The notes under the pieces: generated by a model
The model's database searches: none
What the model was told of the DNA's origin: nothing
The model's input: the letters and a program-made list of their open reading frames with translations, nothing else
Made by a program: the position numbers and the translations under genes
In this document: one piece after another, positions 1-10,959 of the stretch
Position numbering within the stretch: position 1 is the stretch's first letter
Layout of the letters: every line of letters begins with the position of its first letter
Assembly: GCA_014218235.1 (NCBI GenBank)
Contig: CM024759.1
Span: 72,456,042 to 72,520,041, forward strand
Source: Colocasia esculenta
Taxonomy: Eukaryota; Streptophyta; Magnoliopsida; Alismatales; Araceae
Direction of reading: 5' to 3'
DNA length: 64,000 bases

Positions 1-400
1 CCGGGAAGCCCATCCGGTGGTGCATACCACCAGTGGGCTCCCCCGGTGGGGCCCACCACCGGCCCGCACAGGGCCGGCCTGCGCGCGCAGCCCGTGCGCA
101 CCGTCCCCGCGCGCATCTGCGCGTGTAGTGCGCACCCAGCCTGGGCGCACTGCCTGGACCGGTGGTGTACACCACCAGCTTGGCAGTGGTGGGGCCTGCC
201 GGTTTCTTATTTCTCTCGATAGTGTACACCACCGGTCAATGGGGCCCACTTGGGTTCTCCCACCGGTGGTGCACACCACCGGTGGTATGCATGGCCAGTG
301 GTGTATACCACCGGACAGTGGGGCCCACTTGGGCTTCTTCCACTGGTGGTGTGTTTTGGAGCCGGTGTCCGACCGGTGGTTCTCATTTTTTTTGTTTTCT
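1..400. repeat. Palindromic GGTGGT/ACCACC repeat cluster
   Basis: This stretch is built from near-palindromes of the form CCGGTGGTGCACACCACCGG, seen around 15-40, 163-180, 222-235, 263-290 and 297-312. A longer unit containing GGGGCCCACTTGGG recurs about 79 bases apart (near 241 and 320). Short open frames cross it but match nothing. It lies left of a minus-strand gypsy pol remnant, so it may belong to that element's LTR or untranslated end; that is inference. Bases 401-689 hold nothing I recognise. Confidence 0.6.
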
Positions 401-689
401 CCTATAAATAATCCACGTGAGTCATTGACTTTTGCCACGTGATTTGTTCCAAGGAGATTCTTTGAAGCTGTCTTTTTGTGCGGGGGATTACATTATTTTC
501 ACGCCGTCTTTTCTACGAACGTGGGTATCGGACGTAGTCTTTGCACACATGACATGTCACGCGCCACGTAGGACGACTTCCGCCGGGATATTCCGGGGCA
601 TTAAAATTGTCTTTCCGAAGTTAGATTTTATTCCGGAAACAACATGAAACGACTGTTTTTGTTGTAGCCGTGTCTGGGGGGATATTCCT

Positions 690-1190
690 CCGACATTTTG
701 GGACATACAGAAATATTTCTTTTCTGTATTAATTTATTCCGAAAATTCAGAATAAATTATTTTGTTTCATTTATTCATTCTGAAAATTACGAATAAATAG
801 CCTCGGGGGTTATCTTTCACCCGGGACCTCGGCTAAGTATTCCTTCCCCCTGTACGCTTGTTCCGGACACTTAGAACAAGTGTAATAAATTTCTTGGGGG
901 GGAATTTTATACCGGGAACGCCGGAATTTAAATGGTTTCCACTCCGCTTCATCTTGGAGGGGCCACTTTCAACTTTTTTTTCAAAGTTTCACAGAAATAG
1001 ATACTTTTCCTTCATCTAATTTTCTGTGATTTAATCTGAAAAATCAGAACAAATGCTTTCTTTTTCCATTTATTTGTCCCGAAAATTAGATTAAAGGATT
1101 CGGGGAGTTATTCGTATCCGGGGACCCGAATAAACATTTTTTTCTCCCTGGATACTTGTTTTAAAAATCAAAACAAGTATTTTCATTGGG
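690..1190. repeat. Diverged tandem duplication in a retroelement flank
   Basis: Two diverged copies of a unit of roughly 200-250 bases follow each other. Each runs through an ACAGAAATA start, several TTATTC/GAATAA-type small palindromes, a GGGG...CCCGGGACC segment, a CTTGTT...AACAAGT hairpin and an ATTT end (about 705-900 and 990-1190). No coding potential is seen. It joins directly to the gypsy pol remnant and is probably its 3' non-coding or LTR part. Confidence 0.45.
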
Positions 1191-1194
1191 TAAT

Positions 1195-2140
1195 TTATGG
1201 TGAACAATTTTTGGGTTCAACGCTTACAAACCACACATCCCTGTCTGATACAATTGATTTGGGAAGCCCACGCAAACGCACAACTTTAGAGAGAAAAATG
1301 TGTGTTATCCTCGATGCATCAGAAATTTTGGAAAACCTATCCACCACTACCATGATCAAGTCGTGCTGACGAACTGTGCGTGGCAATCCCAAGACAAAGT
1401 CCATACTCACATCTTGCCACAGACGGTTGGGCATAGGCAGGGGACTGTAAAGACCAGTGTTTTGTTTTCGTTGCTTTGCCATGGCACAGGTGCGACATTG
1501 GGCCACAATTCGGGCCACATCTTGCTTTAAACTTGGCCAAAAAAACCGATACTCCACCAACTCAATAGTCTTATTGCGGCCAAAGACCAGCAAGATCGCC
1601 AGTATGCACTTCCCACACTAGAAAGTCATGGATTGAGGTTCGTAGGATGTAAAGTTTATTTTCCCGAAAAAGATAACCATCCTAAAGGACGTAATCATTG
1701 TACGCTCGGGAGGGACCAGATTAGAGGGCAGCATGGATCGGACCGAAATCCGGACAGTTGGGGTAGTCATCTCTCAATTTCTTGAAAGTCGTGACTTCTA
1801 TGAAGACGACCACTAATGATGAAGCGCAACGGCTCAGAACATCAGCCACACAATTCTTCAAGGTAGCCTTATGTTTGAGGACAAAAGTATAGGCTTGAAT
1901 ATACTCCACCCACTGGCTGTGTCGAGGGTTGAGTTTTTTGGGCGTGAAGAAATTTAAGAGCTTCGTGGTTCGAGAACAACACGAACTCTTGCAGCAACAA
2001 GTAATATCTCCAGTGTCTCAAAGCCTGGACTATCGCATAGAATTCATTGTCATAGGTAGAGTATTTTAGCTTGACATCACTCAACTTCTCACTGAAAAAG
2101 ACAATAAGATGGCTCTCTTGACTCAGTACACCTATTCACA
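1195..2140 (-). pseudogene. Ty3/gypsy pol remnant: RNase H and integrase
   Basis: Read on the minus strand, 2130-1870 gives the RNase H region of a gypsy polyprotein (FFSEKL..., then YSTYDNEFYAIVQALRHWR and a degraded TDH block). 1593-1195 gives integrase: a zinc-binding CRTCAMAKQ segment, the core start DVSMDFVLGLPRT with the first catalytic Asp, VVDRFSKIS, and VSDRD with the second Asp. The frame between and after these pieces is broken, and the final Glu region is replaced by unrelated sequence. Gag, protease and most of reverse transcriptase are missing: the RNase H part is fused almost directly to the primer-binding site on its right. This is a dead, internally deleted element. Family assignment is firm; the lineage is not resolved. 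Confidence 0.85.
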
Positions 2141-2141
2141 T

Positions 2142-2154
2142 GGCTCTGATACCA
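2142..2154 (-). promoter_or_regulatory. Primer-binding site, initiator Met-tRNA type
   Basis: On the minus strand this reads TGGTATCAGAGCC, the usual initiator Met-tRNA primer site of plant LTR retrotransposons. It sits four bases inside the LTR that follows, which fixes the element's orientation as minus. Confidence 0.85.
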
Positions 2155-2158
2155 AAGT

Positions 2159-2621
2159 TGATGCAGTACAGAGTGGAGAGAGGAAAGAAGGGAGGAGAGG
2201 AGGGCTTCACACCCTAGGGTTTCACACCCCAAGAAGAAGCCTTTGCAGCGGGAAACAAACGGCTGATGCAATTCTCATTCAAATCTTCATTAACCTCTCA
2301 ACCAGTGGATTACAGCATTATTTATAGAGATAAAACCCTAATGACATTCTTTGACCCTTTGGACTAAAATGCCCTTAGACCTAAAATGGGGCAAAATTCG
2401 CACCCAAAAATATCCAGAAAATAGAAAACACACTATTGAGCCTCATTTGAGCCTTATTCATACAACAAATGCTCAAACCAATAAAGTAAACACATGAAAA
2501 TCACGGGAACACTTCGCTGAGCTATATGGATGTCGTCTCGCTGCACGTTGCCTCCGTCTCCGGTAGACTTGGATCCGATAGGCCTAGTCCCAAGCTCGAG
2601 TGTCCCCACCACATAGTCACA
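2159..2621 (-). repeat. 5' LTR of the minus-strand gypsy remnant
   Basis: The 463-bp block starts TGATGCAG and ends TAGTCACA on the plus strand, the TG...CA ends expected of an LTR, and its inner end abuts the primer-binding site. No second copy is in the window, so the outer edge rests on the CA end only. Composition changes to AT-rich sequence just after it. Confidence 0.6.
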
Positions 2622-3419
2622 AGGACAATGTTTTGGATTCTTTTTTTATTTAGTTATCATCAGTCCTCCAAAACATTATGATACTAAGATAATGCTCTAG
2701 TAATGTTAATTATTATTAGAACATCAGCCTTTGGCATTCCAACTTTATGATAGCATTTGAATTACAAAAATAATGTGTCCATCTTTGCCTAGGTTCTAAA
2801 GGAATTCCATGATGTTGGAATTCATTGATAGAATGATGGAAAAGAAACTACATAATTTGAGAGAACCATTATCAAACAATAACACGAGGATCACAATTTC
2901 TAAAGATCTCCATAATGAGCAAAGCAATGGCAATAAGCATCACCAGTAGTGGTCCCACAATAACATGTAGGAAATGCAATAAATGTGCATAAGCAATAAG
3001 AATCTGGGAAGAAACTGCTGGCACTGAGATCCATGAAACATAACTCTAACAAGTATAAGCTTCATGGTTCAAACTAACTCTTCCTCACTAAGTTGTCAAT
3101 GACCCATTATACCACTTTTGTCAATTGCCAACATGAACACATGCTGAACATGACAAATATGATCACAAGGGAGGAATGTGCAGATATATGCATTTTTTCG
3201 CGTAAATCCCAGGATGAATCAATTGAAACCATGCAAAAATTGATGAGAAAATTTTTCAGAACTTGCACATAGGAATCACGAACATTTCAGAAAACTTCTT
3301 TTTTCTTGATACAAAAATGTCATGTCCAACCTCTAAAAAAAGTTAATAACAGATTTGACATATAATCATGTAGACATATTAATCAGTGTACCAAAACAGC
3401 TGAATAAAGTTTCAGATGG
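2622..3419. other. AT-rich sequence, nothing recognised
   Basis: Eight hundred bases of AT-rich non-coding DNA between the LTR and the LINE. No long frame, terminal repeats or domain-like translation were found on either strand. Confidence 0.5.
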
Positions 3420-3588
3420 GTCAAAGTTCCCTTGGTATATGTTATTTTAAATGATATTGTCTTAATTGATGAGAGTATTGATGGTTTAAACGTTAAGCTA
3501 GAAAGTTGGAGGCATGTATTAGAGGTCTAAAGGTTTTAAAATCAGTAGAGTAGTAAGAGTTTATGCATTGTAATTATAGTAATGAGGG

Positions 3589-3811
3589 CGTGGATGGAAA
3601 AAATCGGCCGACTCCGCTCCGAGTCGGCCGACTCAGAGCGGAATCGGCCAATGCGACCCGACTTGGGGGGGGGGGACATCCACCCACCCACGGGACTAGG
3701 TTTGCAAAGTCCACTGCACGACTCAGCCCGACTCAGCTCGACTCCGGCCCCGACTCGGGTCGAGATCGGCTGGGGCCGACCCAGCCACCCGACCCGACTT
3801 CTCCATCCATG
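3589..3811. mobile_element. hAT-type MITE, 223 bp
   Basis: An 8-bp duplication AATGAGGG (3581-3588 and 3812-3819) flanks ends CGTGGATGGA and TCCATCCATG, which are inverted repeats with one mismatch in ten. Eight-base duplications are the hAT hallmark. The interior is crowded with GAGTCGG/CCGACTC words in both orientations, the kind of subterminal repeats that hAT transposases bind. There is no coding capacity. Confidence 0.85.
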
Positions 3812-3889
3812 AATGAGGGAGTATTACAGGAAAATATGGTTCAAATTGATGGACAAGATATTCCTAAGAGTAGTAACTTTCAATACTTA

Positions 3890-4819
3890 TAGGGTGTTTG
3901 GGAGCAACTTTTTTTAAAAAACTATTTCTATCTAAAAATTAACGATGTGATCGATTTTGATTTAAATTTTTAAAATAAAAAAAACAGTACTTAGTTGTTT
4001 GGCAGGAAGTATCAAATTTGAAAAATCATGTGTAAAATGGATGGTGCGCATGGGGGGCGAGTCGGCGGGTGGAGGGGGGGGGAGGAGGAGGGCGCGTAGG
4101 GGGGGTGGGTCCGGGGGTGGGAGGGGGGGGAGGAGGAGGGCCCGCAGGGGGGCGGGGGGGAGGGCGCCGGCGGGGGGGGGGGAGGGGGAGGAGGGAGGCC
4201 CGCAGGGGGGGGCGGGGGAGGGCACCGGGGGGGGGGGGGGGGAGGGGGAGGAGGGAGGCGAGCGCAAGGGGGGTGGGTCCGACGGGTGGGAGGGAGGGGG
4301 GAGGAGGGAGGCCCGCAGGGGGGGTGGGGGAGGGCGGGGGAGGGGGAGGAGGGAGGCGGAGGGGGGGGGGGGGGGATGGGGGGGGAGGAGGAGGGGGAGG
4401 GCGCCGGCGGGGGGGGTGGGGGGGTCGCCGGGTGGGGGGAAGAGGAAGAGGAGGGCGCAGGGGGGGGGGGAGGGGGAGCCGCCGGCGCAGGGGGGGGGGG
4501 GTGCAGCCGGGGCGGGGGCGGGGGCGGGTGGATGGGGCGGGGAGAGGGGAGCCGCGGCTAGGGGGGAGGGTGCAGGGCGAGCGGGGGGTTCCGGCGGCTG
4601 GGGGGTCGCCGAGGAGGGGAGGGGGGGGTTCTGAGAGAGAGACGTGTGTTTTTAAAATAAAAATAAGTTCGCACTTGTTTTTTTTTTTTGAGAGATTTAC
4701 ATAGGGTAAAAATTCTTCCCTAAAAAAAAACTACTTACCAAACGTGTCTTTGTGTCTGTTCTCTCTCTTTTTTAAATTTAGAAAAAAAAAGAGGTAAAAA
4801 TTTGCAACCAAACACCCTA
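3890..4819. mobile_element. PIF/Harbinger-type non-autonomous element, 930 bp
   Basis: The ends read TAGGGTGTTTGGGAGCAA and, inverted, TAGGGTGTTTGGTTGCAA (16 of 18 match), flanked on both sides by the 3-bp duplication TTA (3887-3889 and 4820-4822), as for PIF/Harbinger elements. Removing it restores the LINE. Its centre is almost pure G-rich sequence (see next entry). No transposase is encoded; the long frames across the centre are glycine/arginine runs created by composition. Confidence 0.85.
4052..4628 (+). repeat. Extreme G-rich tract
   Basis: About 580 bases in which the plus strand is mostly G runs of 4-14 separated by one to three bases (GGGGGAGGAGG-like), with very few T. Dozens of runs fit a G-quadruplex pattern. 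It contains loosely repeated blocks such as GGGGGAGGAGGGAGGC. It is the interior of the Harbinger element. Confidence 0.95.
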
Positions 4820-4822
4820 TTA

Positions 4823-5384
4823 AGGTCTATCATCCAGAGAAGAGAATGGGGAGATTTATGGTGATGTGGCACACAGGATTAAGACAGGCTAGTTAAAATA
4901 GAGAAGTGCATCAGGAGTCCTCTGCGGTCGTCGTATACCAGTAAAACTTAAAGTGAAGTTTTATAGAACAGCTGTGAGACCTGCTTTATTATATGGTACC
5001 AAGTGTTTGGTAGTGTGAAAGGAACACATTAACAAAATATGTGTTGCAGAGATGAGGATGTTGAGATGGATGTGTGATAAGACTAAGAAATATAAGATTA
5101 GGAATGAGCGCTTCAGTGAGGACTTGGGGATAGCTCCAATTGATAGAAAATTGAGAAAAACTATACTTAGGTGGTTTGGACATGTGTACCGTCGCCCTAA
5201 CTCGGCACCGGTTAAAAGATTTGACCAAATCTTAGTGAATGTCAGTAAAAGAGCAAAGAGAAGGCATAAAATGAGATGGTGCGATATTATTAGGAAGGAC
5301 TTGGACTTCTTGAGTTTAAACACAAATATAACACTTGATAGAAATCTTTGGTGGAGAAAGATTCATGTAGCCGACCTCAAATAA
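4823..5384 (+). pseudogene. LINE C-terminal domain remnant
   Basis: The frame 5052-5384 (MLRWMCDKTKKYKIRN..., then LGIAPIDRKLRKTILRWFGH and RPNSAPVKRFDQI) is the cysteine-poor C-terminal domain found after reverse transcriptase in plant RTE-like LINEs, ending close to the element's 3' end. The preceding part (4823-5050) reads HRIKT...CDRR.PVKLK.KFYRTAVRPALLYGT once frameshifts are allowed. It matches the minus-strand copy at 15541-15860 nearly residue for residue. It cannot be translated as a working protein because the upstream reverse transcriptase is missing and two transposons interrupt the frame. Confidence 0.8.
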
Positions 5385-5410
5385 TGGGATAAGACTCTGA
5401 TGATGATGGA

Positions 5411-5606
5411 CCCGATAATTCTACCCATTAAAGAATGCGTGTGTGACAATAAGGAAGAAAATGAGATGAAAATGTCTAGCCAAGCAACGCCAATAAATGC
5501 ATTCAATGATTGGACAATGGCAATGCAAGAAAAACACATTTGGAAAGCAAGTTGGATCATGATGGAATTGGTTGATTCTAACAAGGAAGGAATTGGCTAA
5601 TTGTTG
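5411..5606. other. Short region between LINE and SINE
   Basis: A 66-residue frame (5400-5600, plus) crosses this stretch but matches no family I know and has no support as a gene. Confidence 0.4.
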
Positions 5607-5668
5607 AAGGGCAAACCTGGGAGCAATAGTAAGGTAAGGTTGCCCATGTGTGACCTAAAGGTCACGGG

Positions 5669-6789
5669 CATGGTTTGTCGAAGCGGGGCGAATCAGTTCG
5701 ATTCGGCCAAATTGATGTGAATCACGGAAAAGTCTATCCATGATTCGCTTGATCCGGTCAATTCACATGCGAACCGGCCGAATCGAACAGCATCGGGCGA
5801 ATCAGACCCGATTCGCTCCAATTTACCCGATGCATGTCTGATTCAGCCGACACGATTAAGTGTCGACAGAAACCCTGCAAAATTATACCTAATTTACATT
5901 TCATAATATTTAAGTAAATGTTATAATTGTTGTTTCATTTATTTAAGATATTACATGTCATAAGGAAGTACCCCCCATTTGAATCCAATAAAAATATCAA
6001 AAACATTATATCTTTTACCAATAAAAAATAACTCTCCCATCTAAGAAGAAAATCGTGATTTTGGTAATTCTATAATAGCGACTTTCTAATCTCTCATAAT
6101 TTGATCTATTTAAAAATTTAATAATTCAAATAAACCCAATAGAACAAAGTCCGGAAAAAAAAGTCAAACATGCATATGACTTCTCTAAGGGAGTCACTCT
6201 CCTACTGACTGTGACTTAGTTGCGGTCAATAGGAGAGTCACTCCCTTGGAGAAGTCATATGCACGTTTGACGTTTCCACCGGACTTTGGATTTTTAGTGT
6301 TCTATTGAGATTATTTGAATTATGAAATTTTTAAATAGACCAAATTATGAGAGATTAGAAACTCGCTATTTTGATGGAATCACCAAAATCGTGATTTTCT
6401 TCTTGAATTGGAGAGTTGACTTTTTATGGTAAGAGATGATTTTTTGATATTTTTATTGGATTCAAATGGGGGGTACTTCCTTATTTACATGTAATATTTT
6501 AAGAAAATGTTATAACAAATTATAACATTTACTTAAATGATATGAAATATAAATAAGATATGAGTTCCATATAATCTCATGTAAATCCTTGAGCCCATTC
6601 TCATATCTGGTATACATATGTTACATATATGCATGCACATATGTCTTACATATACATATATATGTAATATATATTATTATATATATATATAATATATATA
6701 CATGCTAATCGGACCGAATCGGTCCGATTCACCTGAATCGGATCGAATCAGGACAAACCGATTCAGTCCGAATCAGCGATCCGGCAAAC
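5669..6789. mobile_element. Non-autonomous hAT element, 1.1 kb
   Basis: The ends CATGGTTTGTCG and CGGCAAACC are inverted repeats resembling the ends of the large hAT at 9883 (CAAGGTTTGGCGC). CACGGG occurs on both sides (5663-5668 and 6790-6795); the remaining two bases of an 8-bp duplication differ, so the exact edge is uncertain by one or two bases. Both subterminal zones (5680-5870 and 6700-6785) are packed with GATTCG/CGAATC words, as in the right end of the 9883 element. The centre holds a long foldback MITE and an AT microsatellite (6610-6705). It is probably mobilised by the same transposase family as the 9883 element. Confidence 0.75.
5897..6548. mobile_element. Long-arm foldback MITE
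   Basis: Almost the whole 650 bp is one inverted repeat. Arm segments such as GGAAGTACCCCCCATTTGAA (from 5963) recur as their complements (TTCAAATGGGGGGTACTTCC, about 6464-6483). The arms also pair through TCTCCCATCT, GAAAATCGTGATTTTGG and GGAGAGTCACTCCCTTGGAG to a small loop near 6215. The outer arm ends are ATTTCATAATATTTAAGTAA and its inverse. A second, internally shortened copy is at 31443-31910. A transcript would form a several-hundred-base hairpin. The superfamily is not determined. Confidence 0.85.
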
Positions 6790-6905
6790 CACGGGTTCAA
6801 TTCCGGAAACAGCCTCTCAATTTATTGGAGTAAGGCTGCGTACATCGTCCCTTCTCCAAACCCCACGTTGGCGGAAGCCTCGTGCACTGGGTACACCCTT
6901 TAACA

Positions 6906-9874
6906 AGGTTTCTATAAAGTGGTCTGGAAGGGCCACAAACTTCAGCTCATGCTTTAGATCAGTTAGAGACAACCAGCCAGTTCTACTGTCTTTTGTCGGG
7001 CTGTCCCAGAACAGTCAGATTTTGGAACTCCCGGCACAAAACTGGCCCAGATGAACCACTGGACCCTCAATTCAAGAGGTCAGGTTATAGCCGAACCCTA
7101 CAATTAAATATTGGGATTCATAGTTTTCAACCACTGCAATCTTTCATATTTATTACTTTAGCCCCTCCAATCTAGATTTCGTTTATAAGCCCTCAAACTC
7201 TCAAGTTGTTCAGCTTAATGCCTAAAATATTATGAAGAAGCCCCCCAAATGGTTACAAAAAAGCCCCAGAAAAAGGAGTTGAAAAAATAAATGTGTGATT
7301 GTGTGGCTTATAAATAAATATCTGAATTAGAAGGCTAGTCTTTCATAAATAAATATCTGAATTAGAAGGTTAATCTGTAAATATAAAAGATTACAACTCT
7401 TGAAAGGTAGAACTCTTAAATTTTAGGAGGGACTAATGAATGCAACTTCAGTACCACAGACACCTTTTACATAAGGGTTACAGATAACATCTGCTGAAAT
7501 AGGTTGTGCCACTGAAATGGACATACATTGAATATAGTAGTCTGGGCCCATATTAAATCTGCATCTAACCAAATTCCACACAATATCTGATGGATATAAT
7601 AAAAGTCATGAGCTTTAATGCATGTTGGATGAGCAAGACACCATGACACTTTGAGAATAGTGATTCTACATTTCTACATCCATTGTGCTTCAAAGAAATC
7701 CGGAAATCCCTTAGATTCAATTCCAATCAAAACGAGAAATTTAGATAAACGTTTTCCAAAACAGGAATCTTCCTATCAAGGAATGTTGTTTCTGATCTCA
7801 GTATTATCAGAAGGGTTAAAGATAAGTGATCTCCGAGAGATCTCAAAATATTATCAGGAGATTGAGAAAGGTAGTAGGTTCTCTTTCCTCCCTTTCTAAC
7901 TTGCGATTGGCCAATGGGTAGATTGACCATGGCTACGAGCCTCACTTCTTCCTTTTGTTCTTCCTCTTTTGTTTCTATCATCATAATTGGCCAGTAGATT
8001 GACCATGGGTAGGAGCCTCACTTCTTCCTTTTGTTCTTCCTCTTTTCTTCCCCCCCATCATCATCATGATTTCTCCTACTTTTCCTCCTAAGGTTGTAGA
8101 TTAAGGGTTGCATCAGGTCAACAGTAACAAGTTGGCAAGTATGCATGGTGCAAAATCAACCCTTGCCAACTCCAAGTGTTGATAGTGCTATGAAAGGGGG
8201 GGATGGAGGGAGGAGCAGACTTTCAAAGATTTGAGCTTGGACTAGACAAAAGCAAACTAGACAATGCAATCGCATGATACTTATTTAATGTTGCTCAAAC
8301 TTAGTGTCTCAGGCTATGTGTCTCAGGCATTTCAGAACTTGGCAACTAGGAGAGAGAGAGATTCTCAAGAGTAGTGATTAAAAAGTCAGCTGCCTAGAAA
8401 GCTTGGCACGCCAATTAGTCGACTCGGATCCCCCTAGCCACCTAGGTGAATCCCAACTCAGACTATTTCGGCAATATTTAGTTGAGCATGGTTTATTTCT
8501 GTAAATGACTGTTATGCCCCCGTTTCATGTTTGATTGTATTCAGGTTATACCTTTTCTCTTTTCCCTCCTCCATTTGCCAACTATACATGATCATCCTTC
8601 TATGAACAGGACTCCAAGTCCGAGTCCAGCATGGGAGCTTTTAGATTGAGTCTTTTAATTCAACCAGGTTATTTTCATGATCCTTATGTCTCTAGGTATG
8701 AGATGTTTATGACGTATATGCTCAACATTATAAATTAACAGGAGGAGTGCATAACCAAAAAATATATATATCCTAAAAAAACAACCAACTCACTTGAGAT
8801 GCCTGACTCACTGCATAGTCAGTCAGACTATTCAGTAATGTTGTCATCCAACTCGAACCACATAGTCCTTTTTAAAACATTAAGAGATCTCGAGAGATTG
8901 CAAATCATGCTTCCTATCCACATTCACATTTCCAGCTGGAAACAAATTAAAATGATATTTTATCTACATGAGGCTGTTAGATTAGAGAATGATACATAAC
9001 CAACTAAATGTCATACAATTTGGATTAGGTTCCAATACCAATAGGCAGCACTCGCCTAGCCCCAGCCAGCAGATTCCCTTTGATCATTCTATCTCCAGAG
9101 CTCGATCCTGACAGCGCCATATTCTGCTATGCTGCTTTACATCGTCAAAGACAATCTAACTACTGACTACATAGATGATTCACACATAGCCTATCTCCAG
9201 TATCAAGATTGCATATATACCATAGAAGTTACAGGGCATTACTATGGTTCCATCTAACTATGGTTAACTTTAACCAATAGTGCACATAGTCCCTTATCCC
9301 TCCCTTCCTCCACAACCTCCTTCTCTTCCCTCCCCTCTCACATGCGCACACAATGCAGGGTTATTTTTGTCAACAAGTTTTTGACTTAATAGTGTTAAAG
9401 GAATGTAGGAGGGATATTTTCTTTTTCTAATGAGAATTAACTATAGTGGTAAATATGCAACAATTCATTTGTAAGAATAGCATTTTAGACAATATCAATT
9501 TAAAGATGACAAATTTGTTATTTTTTTCCATAATGGTTTATATGCAAAAAACCATAACTTTATCAGACATGAGAGCCTAAGATAAAGTTATCAGGGTTTA
9601 TGCACATTCATCGAGGATAAAGCCTGAGTAAGCTCTCTCTCTTAGCAAATCAGCCTTTCAGTTATCAAGCTTGATAACCAGGAGATATCTCCCTTTAATA
9701 GATTACTAAAGCAGTGTTAGGTGTTTCCGCCTCTGTTATCTATGTCAAAAGTATTTCTTAATTATATGGTATTGGTTTGTCTTGTTCTTAATTAGTCCAA
9801 AGTGACAATACTAGTTCTTAACAATGTACGGTCCTCTCTTACATGCTGCCCCATTTTTCGTATTCTTGATGATT
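6906..9874. other. Non-coding region with two small tandem duplications
   Basis: No gene is supported here. Two local duplications are visible. A unit of about 45 bases (ATAAATAAATATCTGAATTAGAAGG) is repeated at 7308-7335 and 7348-7375. A unit of about 75 bases (GATTGACCATGG...CTTCTTCCTTTTGTTCTTCC) is repeated at 7920-7975 and 7996-8050. Frames of 60-85 residues occur by chance. This DNA lies downstream of the OTU exons on their strand, so it could be intron of that gene; nothing proves it. Confidence 0.5.
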
Positions 9875-10959
9875 CCCAAGACCAAGGTTTGGCGCGCCGG
9901 ATCGAGCCGGGCCGATCCCCCCGAATCGCATCGGATCAGGGAGGATCCGATGCGCAGCTCGCCCGATGCGCCGGATCCCTTCTTAGCAGGCGGATCGAGC
10001 CCGATGCGATGCGATCCGGCCGGCGGCACTGTCGCATCGGGCGCGATCCGCCCGACACCCTTAAAGGGTGTCGGCGATGCGCTGCGCATCGGGACTCAAC
10101 AGTCCCATTCGCAGCGCAGGAAACCGCAGGCCCCTTTGTCCCCCCGTTTGCAGGTTTTTTGAAGAGAAAATCCTAGATTTAGGTGCAAATCCACATGAGG
10201 AGGCTTCCTAAGTGAATTTGTGTCCATTTGGAGGTGGATTTGGAAGCTTTGAAGCCTGTTCTTCAAGTTTTTTGAAGGTTCTACAGGGCTTTCAAGGTAA
10301 GCAACCTTATTTCTTCATTTTTCTGTTCTTTTCTTGGTGTATGGGTTAGATCTTGTTAGAAATGATGTTGCAAGGGATTGGTGTTCACTTGCAACCATTT
10401 CTCATCAAGATCTACAAGGTTTCATGTAGATTTGATGATTTCCCCTAAAATATGATTTTCTGAAAAATAATTTGAAAAAATTTAAAAAAATTGAACAATC
10501 AAAAAATGATAGGAAGGTATTCTATAAGTTCTATATCATGGTTAGAAGGATTCTATAAGAAGTTTAGGTATAATTAATTAATGTTCATAAATAATTAATA
10601 ATTATATTAAAATTTGAATAATAATTTTAAAAATCTTAAAAAGTGTAAACAACAACAAATTGATAGAAATGTGTTGTATAACTTGTACATCATGATTAGA
10701 AGTTGATTACATAAGAAGTTGAGCATAATTAATTATATTCTTACATTAATAAGAAGTATTTTAAAATAAAATGTTAATAAAATGTGAAATTACAGAAAAT
10801 ATATATGCATGTGTGAATGGATTTCTGTGATCATGTGTTCATGTATATTAAAAAAATATCATATAACAATTAAGAAGTAAAAATACTTTCTTTAGTGTTC
10901 AAATTCTGAAATTTAATTTAATTTACTGTTAATTTATTATTTATTTTTTGTCATTGTAG

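Larger units (their letters stand above)
3420..5410 (+). mobile_element. RTE-type LINE, 5'-truncated, split by two insertions
   Basis: Three collinear pieces (3420-3588, 3812-3889, 4823-5410) make up the 3' part of a LINE. Joined, they parallel the minus-strand LINE at 15405-17430: the LIDESI...GLN.K block just after the reverse transcriptase active site, then YMECNFS-like and MVQIDG.DIPKS segments, then the long C-terminal domain. The tail is a short GATGATGATG repeat rather than poly-A, typical of the RTE clade. The element was cut first or second by a hAT MITE (duplicated AATGAGGG) and by a Harbinger element (duplicated TTA). The breaks restore the LINE sequence when the inserts are removed. 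It lacks the endonuclease and most of reverse transcriptase. Confidence 0.8.
5607..6905 (+). mobile_element. Au-like tRNA-derived SINE, split by a hAT element
   Basis: The left piece (about 5607-5668: GGGAGCAATAGTAAGG..., ...CCTAAAGGTCACGGG) and the right piece (6790-6905: CGGGTTCAATTCCGGAAACA..., AAGGCTGCGTACAT, GCCTCGTGCACTGGGTACAC) join into a SINE resembling the Au family of plants. GGTTCAATTCC is a good pol III B box. The insertion falls right at this B box and would kill pol III transcription. The family name comes from memory of its conserved 3' segment, not from a search. Confidence 0.65.

Noticed and set aside
600..1190. Endogenous pararetrovirus sequence
   Set aside because: No movement-protein, coat or viral reverse transcriptase motifs. 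The adjacent integrase shows a gypsy retrotransposon.
3999..4704. Two overlapping frames of 211 residues, Gly/Arg-rich
   Set aside because: They exist only because the G-rich tract has almost no T on this strand. They lie inside a Harbinger element and show no domain or codon structure.
6790..6800. B-box-like GGTTCAATTCC as a tRNA gene
   Set aside because: No acceptor stem or cloverleaf can be drawn; surrounding sequence fits a SINE.
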